From Bradyrhizobium sp. NAS96.2 (GTDB lineage Bacteria; Pseudomonadota; Alphaproteobacteria; Rhizobiales; Xanthobacteraceae): a stretch of 36,442 nucleotides of DNA. The stretch spans positions 1-36,442 of the forward strand of contig NZ_LGHK01000181.1 of the NCBI RefSeq assembly GCF_001908235.1, written 5' to 3'. The notes under the pieces are model-generated. The model was not told the DNA's origin. It saw only the letters and a program-made list of their open reading frames with translations, and ran no database searches. The position numbers and the translations under genes were made by a program. Below are positions 10,429 through 17,911 of this stretch, piece by piece (position 1 is the stretch's first letter; each line of letters starts with the position of its first letter).

Positions 10429-11685
10429 CTACGCCTGATCCAGGCCGTACAGCGTGTGCAGCGTGCGCACCGCGAGTTCGGTGTAGGCGGCGTCGATCAG
10501 GACCGAGAACTTGATCTCGGAGGTGGTGATGGCGCGGATGTTGATGTTGCGCTCGGCCAGCGCCTTGAACGCCTTCGCCGCGACGCCGGCGTGGCTGCGC
10601 ATGCCGCTGCCGATCACCGACACCTTGGCGACGTCGGTTGCGGTGTCGAGCCTGATATAGCCGATCTTGGCCTTGGCGGAGGTAATGGTGTCCTTGGCGC
10701 GGTTGTAGTCGGCGGCCGGCACGGTGAAGGTGAGGTCGGTGGTCTTGCCGTCCTCCGACACGTTCTGCACGATCATGTCGACGTTGATGTTGGCATCCGC
10801 GAGCGGCCCGAAGATCGCCGCGGCGACGCCGGGCTTGTCCTCGATCTGGCGCACGGAAATCTGGGCTTCGTCCTTGGAGAAGGCGATGCCGGTGACGACG
10901 TGCATTTCCATGATTTCCTCCTCGCTGCAGATCAGCGTGCCCGGCGGCTGGTTGGCGTGCGGGTCGATATCCTCTGGCTTGTCGAAGCTGGAGCGCACGA
11001 AGATCGGCATGTTGTGCACCATGCCGAGTTCCACCGAGCGAACCTGCAGCACCTTGGCGCCCTGTGAAGCCAGCTCCAGCATGTCCTCGAACGCGATCTT
11101 GTCGAGCCGGCGCGCCTTCGGCACCACGCGGGGGTCGGTGGTGTAGACGCCGTCGACATCGGTGTAGATGTCGCAGCGGTCGGCTTTCAGCGCGGCTGCG
11201 ATCGCCACCGCCGAGGTGTCCGAACCGCCGCGGCCGAGCGTGGTGATGCGGCCGGTATCGGGATTGATGCCCTGGAAGCCGGCGATCACGGCGACTTCCT
11301 TGCGATCCTTGAAGCGGGTGATGATCTCGGTGCCGTCGATCTCCAGGATGCGCGCCGAGGCATGCGCATCCGAGGTCTTGATCGGGATCTGCCAGCCCTG
11401 CCAGGAGCGCGCCTGGATGCCGATGCCCTGCAGCACGATCGAAAGCAGGCCCGAGGTGACCTGTTCGCCGGAGGCGACCACCGCGTCATATTCGCGCGCG
11501 TCGTGCATCGGCGAGGCGTCGGTGCACCAGGCCACCAGCTCATTGGTCTTGCCGGACATCGCGGAGACCACGACGGCGACCTCGTGGCCGGCGTCGACCT
11601 CGCGCTTCACGTGCTGCGCGACGTTGCGGATACGATCGATATTGGCGACGGACGTACCGCCGAATTTCATCACGAGGCGGCCCAT
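10429..11685 (-). CDS. lysC: Aspartate kinase
   Basis: Aspartate kinase phosphorylates L-aspartate in the first step toward lysine, threonine, methionine and diaminopimelate. The 418-residue, single-function protein has the ATP/aspartate motif KFGGTSV at 7-13, the kinase signature TLGRGGSDTSAVAIA, and two C-terminal ACT domains (from about 265, including ISVRQIEDKPGVAAAIFGPLA and VIGSGMRSHAGVAAKAF). ACT domains mediate feedback inhibition by lysine and/or threonine. AAAGGA lies about 15 bases before the ATG. No lysine riboswitch is visible in the 209 bases between this gene and the divergent PH-domain gene. Confidence 0.97.
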   Translation of the reverse strand: MGRLVMKFGGTSVANIDRIRNVAQHVKREVDAGHEVAVVVSAMSGKTNELVAWCTDASPMHDAREYDAVVASGEQVTSGLLSIVLQGIGIQARSWQGWQIPIKTSDAHASARILEIDGTEIITRFKDRKEVAVIAGFQGINPDTGRITTLGRGGSDTSAVAIAAALKADRCDIYTDVDGVYTTDPRVVPKARRLDKIAFEDMLELASQGAKVLQVRSVELGMVHNMPIFVRSSFDKPEDIDPHANQPPGTLICSEEEIMEMHVVTGIAFSKDEAQISVRQIEDKPGVAAAIFGPLADANINVDMIVQNVSEDGKTTDLTFTVPAADYNRAKDTITSAKAKIGYIRLDTATDVAKVSVIGSGMRSHAGVAAKAFKALAERNINIRAITTSEIKFSVLIDAAYTELAVRTLHTLYGLDQA

Positions 11686-11894
11686 GACGACGCGTCTATT
11701 CCTTTAAGAGGATAAGTAGGTTAACCCACGCCGAAAACCGCAAGCGCGGGGACCGAAAGGCGCGTATACATAGCGCCGCGCCCGGGGGCAAGCCGGTTGG
11801 TAGGGGTCCATTGCGGTCCCCCGGGGGTGATTTTGGCGGTTGCGGCCGGGCTGTGGCGCAAGGGTGACTAGCGGGTAACTCGAAGGCGGATTGG

Positions 11895-12362
11895 ATGGGA
11901 CGCTATATCGACGAAATCCTGCAGCCCGGCGAGAAGGTGCTGTATTCCACCAATGCGCACTGGATGTTCTATCTGCCCGCAATCGCGGCCTGGATCGTGG
12001 TGCTGGCGCTGCTGATCCTGTCGCGGATGACGACGGTCGAAGGCCTGGTGCTGGCCTGCCTGACGGCCGCCGCTGTGGTCGCGGTCGCGGCGCTGTACTG
12101 GACCGGCGCGGCCTGGTTCCACCGCTGGACCACGGAAACCGACGTCACCAATTTCCGCGTGGTGCACAAGACCGGCTTCATCAAGCGCCGCACCTTCGAG
12201 ATGAGCCTCGACAAGGTCGAGAGCGTCGACGTCAACCAGAGCATCATGGGGCGGCTGCTCAACTATGGCGACGTCACCATCCGCGGCGTCGGCGAGGGCA
12301 TCGAGACCATCAAGACCATCGCCTCGCCGCTGTCGTTCCGCAATTCGATCACCGCGCGATAG
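11895..12362 (+). CDS. PH-domain-containing membrane protein (bPH2/DUF304 type)
   Basis: This 155-residue protein has two hydrophobic segments (about 26-47 and 52-73) followed by a bacterial pleckstrin-homology-like domain. The latter shows the family pattern TDVTNFRVVHKTGFIKRRTFEMSL, KVESVDV, then GRLLNYGDVTIRGVGEG. Its biochemical role is unknown; family members are inner-membrane proteins with a cytoplasmic PH domain. It starts at the ATG at 11895 with GGCGGA upstream. It lies 14 bases before ubiG in the same direction, so the two are likely cotranscribed. It is divergent from lysC. Confidence 0.88.
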   Translation: MGRYIDEILQPGEKVLYSTNAHWMFYLPAIAAWIVVLALLILSRMTTVEGLVLACLTAAAVVAVAALYWTGAAWFHRWTTETDVTNFRVVHKTGFIKRRTFEMSLDKVESVDVNQSIMGRLLNYGDVTIRGVGEGIETIKTIASPLSFRNSITAR

Positions 12363-12376
12363 GGGCGCGCGCAATC

Positions 12377-13159
12377 ATGGCACCGCAAACAACTCTTTCC
12401 AATTCCTCCGCCAGTTCCTCCGCCAATGCCTCCTCGGGCTCGGTCGATCCGGCCGAGGTCGCGAAGTTCTCGAAACTGTCGGATGAATGGTGGGATCCGC
12501 GCGGCAAGATGGCGCCGCTGCACAAGATCAATCCGCTGCGCCTGACCTATGTCCGCGACGCCGCCTGTCGCAAGTTCGAGCGCAACGCCAAGAGCCTGAG
12601 CTGCCTGTCCGGCCTGCGCCTGCTCGACATCGGCTGCGGCGCCGGCCTGTTGTGCGAGCCGTTCACGCGGTTAGGGGCCCAGGTGATCGGGATCGATCCG
12701 TCCGCCACCAATATTGCCGCGGCAAAGCTGCACGCCGACAAGGGGCATCTGTCGATCGACTACCGCTGCACCACGGTGGAGGAGATGGACGCGCGCGAGC
12801 GCTTCGACATCGTGCTGGCGATGGAGGTGGTCGAGCACGTCAACGACGTCGGCGCCTTCATCAAGCGCTGCGCTGTCATGCTCAAGCCCGGCGGGCTGAT
12901 GGTGGTCTCGACCCTGAACCGCAATTGGAAAAGCTTTGCGCTGGCGATCGTCGGCGCCGAATACGTGCTGCGCTGGCTGCCGCGCGGCACCCATGACTGG
13001 AGCAAGTTCGTCACCCCCGCCGAGCTCGAACGCTATCTCGGCGACGTCAACCTCACCATCACCGAACAGGCCGGCGTGGTCTACAACCCGCTCGCCGACA
13101 AATGGACCGTCTCGACCGACATGGACGTGAACTACATGGTGGTCGCGGAGGAGGTGTAG
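12377..13159 (+). CDS. ubiG: Ubiquinone biosynthesis O-methyltransferase
   Basis: UbiG carries out both O-methylations of the ubiquinone head group using S-adenosylmethionine. The 260-residue protein has the N-terminal FSKLSDEWWDPRGKMAPLHK typical of UbiG, SAM motif I LLDIGCGAG at about 82-90, acidic motif II around VIGIDPSATN, and the EVVEHVND segment. The C terminus HDWSKFVTPAELERYL, then NYMVVAEEV is also characteristic. I chose the ATG at 12377; the frame is open further upstream, but that part overlaps the PH-domain gene and is a shadow. GGGTAC-C-GTACCC at 13159-13171 directly follows the stop and may be a weak terminator. Confidence 0.96.
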   Translation: MAPQTTLSNSSASSSANASSGSVDPAEVAKFSKLSDEWWDPRGKMAPLHKINPLRLTYVRDAACRKFERNAKSLSCLSGLRLLDIGCGAGLLCEPFTRLGAQVIGIDPSATNIAAAKLHADKGHLSIDYRCTTVEEMDARERFDIVLAMEVVEHVNDVGAFIKRCAVMLKPGGLMVVSTLNRNWKSFALAIVGAEYVLRWLPRGTHDWSKFVTPAELERYLGDVNLTITEQAGVVYNPLADKWTVSTDMDVNYMVVAEEV

Positions 13160-13179
13160 GGTACCGTACCCACACAACC

Positions 13180-13339
13180 GGTGTCGTCCCTGCGAAAGCA
13201 TGCGAAAGCAGGGACCCATAACCACCGGCCCAATAGTTGGGCGAGGTCAGCGTTCCGATTTGTTGTAGGGTCGGCTGTCCGGCCATCGTGCCCCAAACAG
13301 CTCCCTGTGGTTATGGGCCCCTGCTTTCGCCGGGGCGAC
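13180..13339. mobile_element. Gene-less 160-bp element with the ends of the GIY-YIG element
   Basis: The left 70 bases (ignoring a 10-base tandem duplication of TGCGAAAGCA at 13191-13210) match the left end of the adjacent GIY-YIG element at 13475, with five mismatches and one gap. The right 53 bases (13287-13339) match that element's right end (13833-13885) ungapped at 46 of 53 positions. About 30 unrelated bases replace the nuclease gene. This is the structure of an internally deleted, non-autonomous (MITE-like) copy. Confidence 0.7.
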
Positions 13340-13500
13340 GCGGAGCTTGTGGCGCGACTGGTGGAGACGTGAGACGCTGTGTCCTCCCGATGGGTGTCGT
13401 CCCTGCGAAAGCAGGGACGACGCGGAGCTTGTGGCGCAGCTGGTGGAGATGTGAGACGCTGTGTCCTCCCGATAGGTGTCGTCCCTGCGAAAGCAGGGAC
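13337..13500. repeat. Two tandem 82-bp direct repeats
   Basis: Unit one is 13337-13418 and unit two is 13419-13500. Both start GACGCGGAGCTTGTGGCGC and end with the hairpin sequence GTCCCTGCGAAAGCAGGGAC. The second unit's hairpin is also the left end of the GIY-YIG element. The units differ at only a few positions, which suggests a recent duplication. Confidence 0.85.
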
Positions 13501-13888
13501 CCATAGCCACCGGCCCCAATGATTGGGTGAGGTCAGCGTTTCGAGCATGTACTACGTCTACATTCTCGCCAGCCGACGCTATGGTACGCTGTATATCGGC
13601 GTGACGAATTCCGTACAGACACGGCTGGAGCAGCATCGCAATGGCAAAGGCTCCTCGTTCGTCAAGACATACGCCGTCTTCCGCCTGGTCCATGTTGAAT
13701 CCTATCAGCGCGCCGAGGAAGCCATCACGCGCGAGAAGCAGCTCAAGAAATGGAAGCTTGATTGGAAGATCGAGCTGATCGAGCGTGAAAATCCGGAGTG
13801 GCGGGACCTCGACGACCTGCTTGTCTGACCGGCGTGCCACATACTGCTTCCTGTGGTTATGGGTCCCTGCTTTCGCAGGGACGACACC
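13475..13888 (+). mobile_element. Putative GIY-YIG element with terminal inverted repeats
   Basis: The left end starts GGTGTCGTCCCTGCGAAAGC and the right end closes with the exact reverse complement. The outer 39 bases match with two differences. Each end contains an eight-bp hairpin GTCCCTGC-GAAA-GCAGGGAC. The left end has a second palindrome, CCCAAT-G-ATTGGG (13515-13527). A single 93-codon nuclease gene starts 20 bases inside and fills nearly all the interior. No obvious target-site duplication is visible at the outer edges. That the nuclease mobilises the repeat is inference. Confidence 0.6.
13547..13828 (+). CDS. GIY-YIG nuclease-domain protein (YhbQ/UPF0213-like)
   Basis: This 93-residue protein is a stand-alone GIY-YIG nuclease domain. 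The first motif is YVYI at about 3-6 and the second is LYIG at about 15-18. The conserved arginine lies in RLEQHR (about 26) and the metal-binding glutamate in TREKQLKKWK (about 63). Proteins of this group are small and of uncertain cellular function. I chose the ATG at 13547; a TTG eight codons earlier would begin inside the terminal repeat. No strong ribosome site is seen. The gene is enclosed by matching inverted repeats, unlike a normal chromosomal gene, and has no close operon partner. Confidence 0.9.
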   Translation: MYYVYILASRRYGTLYIGVTNSVQTRLEQHRNGKGSSFVKTYAVFRLVHVESYQRAEEAITREKQLKKWKLDWKIELIERENPEWRDLDDLLV

Positions 13889-13993
13889 GAGTGTGTGGTT
13901 CGCGCGCAATCCAGTCATGCACCGTTCCGGTTGACCACACCAGCCGCAATCGGCACGCTGCGCGCATTCTCCCGCCCGGCACACTTCTCCCAC

Positions 13994-14893
13994 ATGCTCA
14001 CCATCTCCTCGCTCTGGATTCCCTTCACCATCGTCGCTGCGTTCGGGCAGGTGGCGCGCAATGCGATGCAGCGGCAGCTCACCGGGCCGCTCGGGACCTG
14101 GGGCGCGACCAATATCCGCTTCCTGTTCGGCCTGCCGTTCTCGGTGGTGTTCTTCGCGCTCGCGATCATCGTGACCGGCGACCCTGTGCCGTGGCCGATG
14201 GCGTCGTTCTGGCCGTGGCTGCTGTCCGGCGCGCTCAGCCAGATCGTCGGCACCGGCTTCATGCTGCTGGCGATGAACGACCGCTCCTTCGTGGTGACCA
14301 CCGCCTATATGAAGACCGAGGCGATCCAGACCGCGATCTTCGGCTTCAGCTTCCTCGGCGATCATCTGACGTCGGCCAAGGTCATCGCTATCGTGATCGC
14401 GACCGTCGGCGTCGTCATCACTGCGCTCAGGCCCGGCGGGAAAAAGGGCTTTGCCGATCTGCGCCCGACCGTGCTCGGCCTCGGCGCCGCTGCGGTGTTT
14501 GCGATCTCGGCGGTGAGCTTTCGCGGCGCCATCATCGCGGTGCCCGATGTCTCGTTCGTGACGGCGGCCTCCTACACGCTGATGTGGAGCCTGCTCGTCC
14601 AGACGCTGATCCTGTCGGTCTATCTCTTGCTGCGCGCGCCCGACGTGCTGCGGAAGATCCTCGGCCTGTGGCGGCCCTCGCTATTCGCGGGCTTCATGGG
14701 CGCGTTCTCTTCGCAATTCTGGTTCCTGGCGTTCGCGCTCACCGCCGCCGCCAATGTGCGGACACTGGCGCTGATCGAGGTGCTGTTCGCGCAAGGTGTG
14801 GCGTATTTCTCGCTCAAGCAGCCGTTTTCGCTGCGCGAACTGACGGGCATCGTGCTGATCGTGATCGGCGTCGCGCTGCTGATCGCTGCGTAG
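13994..14893 (+). CDS. DMT/EamA-family transporter
   Basis: This 299-residue protein is almost entirely hydrophobic, with about ten membrane segments, the normal size for a drug/metabolite transporter with two EamA repeats. Segments such as ALSQIVGTGFMLLAMNDRSF and the C-terminal LREFTG-like pattern LRELTGIVLIVIGVALLIAA fit the family. The ATG at 13994 begins MLTISSLWIPFTIV; the frame is open upstream to 13853, but that would start inside the repeat element. The substrate is unknown. The gene is convergent with another EamA protein, and a dispersed repeat fills the 58 bases between their stop codons. Confidence 0.88.
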   Translation: MLTISSLWIPFTIVAAFGQVARNAMQRQLTGPLGTWGATNIRFLFGLPFSVVFFALAIIVTGDPVPWPMASFWPWLLSGALSQIVGTGFMLLAMNDRSFVVTTAYMKTEAIQTAIFGFSFLGDHLTSAKVIAIVIATVGVVITALRPGGKKGFADLRPTVLGLGAAAVFAISAVSFRGAIIAVPDVSFVTAASYTLMWSLLVQTLILSVYLLLRAPDVLRKILGLWRPSLFAGFMGAFSSQFWFLAFALTAAANVRTLALIEVLFAQGVAYFSLKQPFSLRELTGIVLIVIGVALLIAA

Positions 14894-14895
14894 AC

Positions 14896-14955
14896 TCTTG
14901 TTTGACGCGTTTTCTTCACGCGAACCGGTGCCCACTTCGCTTGAAAACGCTTTAG
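14896..14955. repeat. Dispersed palindromic repeat, family with arms GCGTTTTC/GAAAACGC, copy 2
   Basis: This is the reverse-orientation copy of the unit at 6473-6530, sharing GACGCGTTTTCTTCACGCG and CCACTTCGCTTGAAAACGC on the plus strand. It fills the gap between two convergent transporter genes. Its edge supplies the TAA stop codon of the minus-strand EamA gene (14952-14954). A hairpin form could terminate transcription from both sides. Confidence 0.8.
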
Positions 14956-15380
14956 CCTTTTACAGCGATCAGCACCGCGCCAGCCGAGATCAGCGCGATC
15001 CCGACCCAGCCATAGGCCGAGGGGCGTTCGCCGAGGAAGGCGGCGCCGAACAGCGCCACCAGCACCACGCTGAGCTTGTCGATCGGCGCGACCAGCGTGG
15101 CGGGTCCGAGCTTGAGCGCGCGGAAATAGCAGATCCACGACGCGCCGGTGCCGAGCCCGGACAGCAGCAGGAACAGCCAGCTTTTCGCCGAGATCGGTCC
15201 GGACTGGGTGAACTGCCCGGTTGCAAACAGGATCGCCGACAGCGTGATCAGCACGACCACGGTGCGGATCAGGGTGGCGAGATCGGAATTGATGCCCTCG
15301 ACGCCGACCTTGGCGAAGATCGCGGTCAATGCCGCGAATACGGCGGACAGAAACGCCCAGACCTGCCAGGTCGAGGTCAA
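14952..15380 (-). CDS. Half-size EamA-family membrane protein
   Basis: This 142-residue protein has one EamA repeat with about five membrane segments, half the usual DMT length, so it may work as a dimer. Family-like features are SGLGTGASWICYFRALKLG and the C-terminal FLGERPSAYGWVGIALISAG. The start codon is TTG at 15380, overlapping the TGA of the upstream DUF1178 gene (TTGA), with GGAAGA just upstream. No ATG is available near the conserved N terminus. It is the last gene of a five-gene minus-strand run. The substrate is unknown. Confidence 0.85.
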   Translation of the reverse strand: MTSTWQVWAFLSAVFAALTAIFAKVGVEGINSDLATLIRTVVVLITLSAILFATGQFTQSGPISAKSWLFLLLSGLGTGASWICYFRALKLGPATLVAPIDKLSVVLVALFGAAFLGERPSAYGWVGIALISAGAVLIAVKG

Positions 15381-15847
15381 TTCCGGTCTTCCGGCAGCGT
15401 CGGCAGCGGCGAGACCTCGACGCCCTCGTCGATCAGTGCGCGCGCTTCCTCGGGCGAGGCCTCGCCATAGATCGGCCGATGCTCGATATCGCCGTAATGC
15501 ATCTTGCGCGCCTCGTTGGGGAAGCGGTCGCCGACGTTGTCGGCGTTCTTCACGATGTGGTCGCGCAGTTCCTTCAGCTTGCTGCGCAGCTCGCGCTCCT
15601 GCGCCATCATCAGCGATGTCGATTCGCTGGGTGTCGTCTCGACGGGCGTCGCCGGCGCCGGCTGGGCCGGTTCGCGGCCCTTCTTGCTGACGACCCGCGG
15701 CGCCATGATGGCGCGCTCGACCTTGTCAGAGCCGCAGGACGGGCAATTGATCAGGTGACGCCGCTCCTGCGATTCATAGGCCGAGGAGCTCTGGAACCAG
15801 CTCTCGAACTGATGACCTTGCTCGCAGCGGAGCGTGTAGCGGATCAT
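15377..15847 (-). CDS. DUF1178 family protein
   Basis: This 156-residue conserved protein of unknown function begins MIRYTLRCEQGHQFESWFQS, with a CPSCGSDKVERAIMAP segment. The cysteines at about 8 and in the CPSC pair may bind zinc. The middle is Ala/Pro-rich and probably flexible (about 58-75), and the C-terminal half has the family's NVGDRFPNEARKMHYGDIEH. The gene overlaps the nitrilase-family gene by four bases upstream and the EamA gene by four bases downstream, so all three are probably translated from one message. Confidence 0.9.
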   Translation of the reverse strand: MIRYTLRCEQGHQFESWFQSSSAYESQERRHLINCPSCGSDKVERAIMAPRVVSKKGREPAQPAPATPVETTPSESTSLMMAQERELRSKLKELRDHIVKNADNVGDRFPNEARKMHYGDIEHRPIYGEASPEEARALIDEGVEVSPLPTLPEDRN

Positions 15848-16722
15848 GCCGAACCCCGAACGAGGTGCAGATGCTCCGGGCCGGCCTTGGGGTCGGCGAT
15901 GCCGAAACGCCTGCCATGCTGCAGCGATGGGATGGTCTTGCGCGCGGTCTCGACCTTGGCGGGATCGATCTCGGCCAGGAACACGCCGGGCTCGACGCCG
16001 CCCTCGGCAAGGATCTCGCCCCAGGGGTCGATGATCAGCGAATGGCCGAAGGTCTCGCGCTTGTTCTCATGCAGGCCGGCCTGGGCCGCTGCGAACACGA
16101 AGCAGCCGGTCTCGATGGCGCGGGCACGCAGCAGCGTGTGCCAATGGGCTTCGCCGGTCTTGCGGGTGAAGGCGGAGGGCACGGTGAGGAATGACGCGCC
16201 GGCTTCGGCGAGTGCGCGATACAGCGCCGGGAAGCGCACGTCGTAGCAGATCGTCAATCCGATCCGGCCCCAGGGCAGGTCGGAGATCACGGCGGTCTCG
16301 CCGGGCTGGTAGTTGGCCGATTCGCGGTAGCTCTCGCCGCCCGGCAGATCGATGTCGAACATATGGATCTTGTCGTAGCTCGCGAGCACATTGCCCTCGG
16401 GCCCGATCAGGAACGAGCGGTTGACCGCCTTCTCCGGCGAGTAGCGCAATGCCAGCGAGCCGATATGCAGATGGATCTTCAGCTCGGCGGCCAGCGCGCG
16501 ATACGCCTGCAGCGACTTGTCGTCCTCTTCGCTCGCCAGGTGCTCGAACAGCGCCTTGCGGTTCAGCTGCATCATGTTGCTGACCTCAGGCGTCAGCACA
16601 TATTTGGCGCCCTGCGCCGCCGCCTCGCGGATCAGCCGCGTCCCCTGTTCGAGGCTCGGCTCAGGCAGCAATCCGGTGCGCATCTGCACCATGGCGGCGG
16701 TGAAAATGTTGTCCGTACCCAT
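15844..16722 (-). CDS. Carbon-nitrogen hydrolase (nitrilase superfamily, Nit1-like amidase)
   Basis: This 292-residue cytoplasmic enzyme has the nitrilase-superfamily triad: Glu46 in LTPEVSN, Lys118 in SYDKIHMFDIDLPGG and Cys159 in LTICYDVRFP. The HMFDIDLPGG and CYDVRFPALYRALA patterns resemble the Nit1/Nit2 group, which hydrolyses deaminated glutathione or omega-amides. Its place next to glutaredoxin fits a glutathione-related role, though this is inference. The ATG at 16722 overlaps the grxC stop by one base (TGATG). The frame opens further upstream, but that part is a shadow of grxC. Confidence 0.92.
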   Translation of the reverse strand: MGTDNIFTAAMVQMRTGLLPEPSLEQGTRLIREAAAQGAKYVLTPEVSNMMQLNRKALFEHLASEEDDKSLQAYRALAAELKIHLHIGSLALRYSPEKAVNRSFLIGPEGNVLASYDKIHMFDIDLPGGESYRESANYQPGETAVISDLPWGRIGLTICYDVRFPALYRALAEAGASFLTVPSAFTRKTGEAHWHTLLRARAIETGCFVFAAAQAGLHENKRETFGHSLIIDPWGEILAEGGVEPGVFLAEIDPAKVETARKTIPSLQHGRRFGIADPKAGPEHLHLVRGSA

Positions 16723-16994
16723 CAGGCGCCGCCTCCATTGCTGAGCAGGCCGTCGAGCTTGCCCTCGCGATCGAGCGCGTAGAGCTCGTCGCAGCCGCCG
16801 ACATGGGTCTTGCCGATGAAGATCTGCGGGAAGGTCGACCCGGCGCCGGCGCGATCGTACATCTCGTCGCGATAGGCCGGGTCGCTGGCAACGCTGAATT
16901 CGGTGAACGCGGCGTTCTTGCGCGTCAAAAGCGATTTGGCCGCGGTGCAATAACCGCAGCCCGGGCGGGTGTAGATTTCAATGGCAGCGGTCAT
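16722..16994 (-). CDS. grxC: Glutaredoxin 3
   Basis: This 90-residue dithiol glutaredoxin uses glutathione to reduce disulfides and mixed disulfides in the cytoplasm. The active site is CGYC (Cys13, Cys16) in YTRPGCGYC. The cis-proline TFPQIFI and the glutathione-binding GGCDELYALDREGKLDGLL complete the thioredoxin-like fold. It lies 29 bases after the ComF-type gene and overlaps the start of the nitrilase-family gene. Confidence 0.96.
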   Translation of the reverse strand: MTAAIEIYTRPGCGYCTAAKSLLTRKNAAFTEFSVASDPAYRDEMYDRAGAGSTFPQIFIGKTHVGGCDELYALDREGKLDGLLSNGGGA

Positions 16995-17023
16995 GGTGCG
17001 CTCGGTTGAACTTGAATGACAGA

Positions 17024-17833
17024 TTATATGGGAGCGCGGTGGGTATCGACAACCCGGGCAAACACCAGCACGTCGACCTGCGCGGCTTTGGCGCGCAATA
17101 ACGCCCGCGCGCAGGCATCGACTGTCGCGCCCGAGGTCAGGACATCGTCGACCAGGACCACGCGGCGGCCCTGGATGTCAGCCTTGCGTTCCTCAGTGAC
17201 CCCGAATGCGCCCTGCACATTGCTGGCGCGGTCCTTGCGTGACAGCCCGATCTGCTGCTCGGTGGCGCGGGTGCGCCGCAGTGCCTCGGACACCATTTTG
17301 ACGCCGCTCTGGCGCGCGATCACCTTGGCGAGCGCTCCGGACTGGTTGTAGCGCCGGCTCCAGCCGCGCCGCCAATGCAGGGGAACCGGCACCAGCATGT
17401 CGGCGTCCTGTAGCAATTCCTTCCCCGCGCGCGCCATCCAGCGACCCATTGTCGGCGCCAGATCGGTGCGATCCTGGTATTTCAATGCGTGCACCAGCGT
17501 GCGCGCGACGTCGTCGTAGCGCACCGCAGCGCGGGCTCTGCTGTAGGCCGGCGGATTGGCGATCGCCTCCATCGACAGCAATTCGGGTCCGGGATCGTAG
17601 ACGAAGGGAATGCCGAGCCGCGGGCAGAACGGCGGCGCGATGAACGACAATTTCGCCCAGCAGGCCGCGCAGACGCCCTCGCCATGGACCGGCTCGCGGC
17701 AGGACACGCACAGCGTCGGCAGCGCGATGTCGAGCAGGAGCCGCGCTGTATGCAGCCAGGCGGCCCCGACCGCGCCAAGCGCGCGCTGAACATGTCCGGC
17801 AATGGAGCGTGTCGGTGATGCCTCGGCGTCCAT
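17024..17833 (-). CDS. ComF-family phosphoribosyltransferase-like protein
   Basis: This 269-residue protein has an N-terminal zinc-ribbon-like CVSC and CAAC pair (Cys42, 45, 55, 58), then a phosphoribosyltransferase-like domain with the PRPP loop VVLVDDVLTSGAT near residue 225 and the family pattern VPVPLHWRRGWSRRYNQSG. ComF proteins are linked to DNA uptake in naturally competent bacteria, but in alphaproteobacteria the role is unclear. It is the first gene of the run ComF - glutaredoxin - nitrilase - DUF1178 - EamA. Divergent from it, 78 bases away, is the NDUFAF5-like methyltransferase gene. Confidence 0.92.
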   Translation of the reverse strand: MDAEASPTRSIAGHVQRALGAVGAAWLHTARLLLDIALPTLCVSCREPVHGEGVCAACWAKLSFIAPPFCPRLGIPFVYDPGPELLSMEAIANPPAYSRARAAVRYDDVARTLVHALKYQDRTDLAPTMGRWMARAGKELLQDADMLVPVPLHWRRGWSRRYNQSGALAKVIARQSGVKMVSEALRRTRATEQQIGLSRKDRASNVQGAFGVTEERKADIQGRRVVLVDDVLTSGATVDACARALLRAKAAQVDVLVFARVVDTHRAPI

Positions 17834-17911
17834 GGCGGACGAGGCTAGCGTTTGAGCAACGCGGGCTCAAGGCGCATTGCCTGCGGCGGCGGTCCGGCGT
17901 AACCAGCGCGG

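Noticed and set aside
11686..11894. A lysine riboswitch or other leader RNA upstream of lysC.
   Set aside because: No conserved riboswitch core or attenuator-like stem pairs could be recognised in the 209 bases.
13180..13541. A CRISPR-like array formed by the repeated GTCCCTGCGAAAGC units.
   Set aside because: Units are few, occur in both orientations, have no even spacer length, and the spacers are themselves repeated. They are better explained as element ends.
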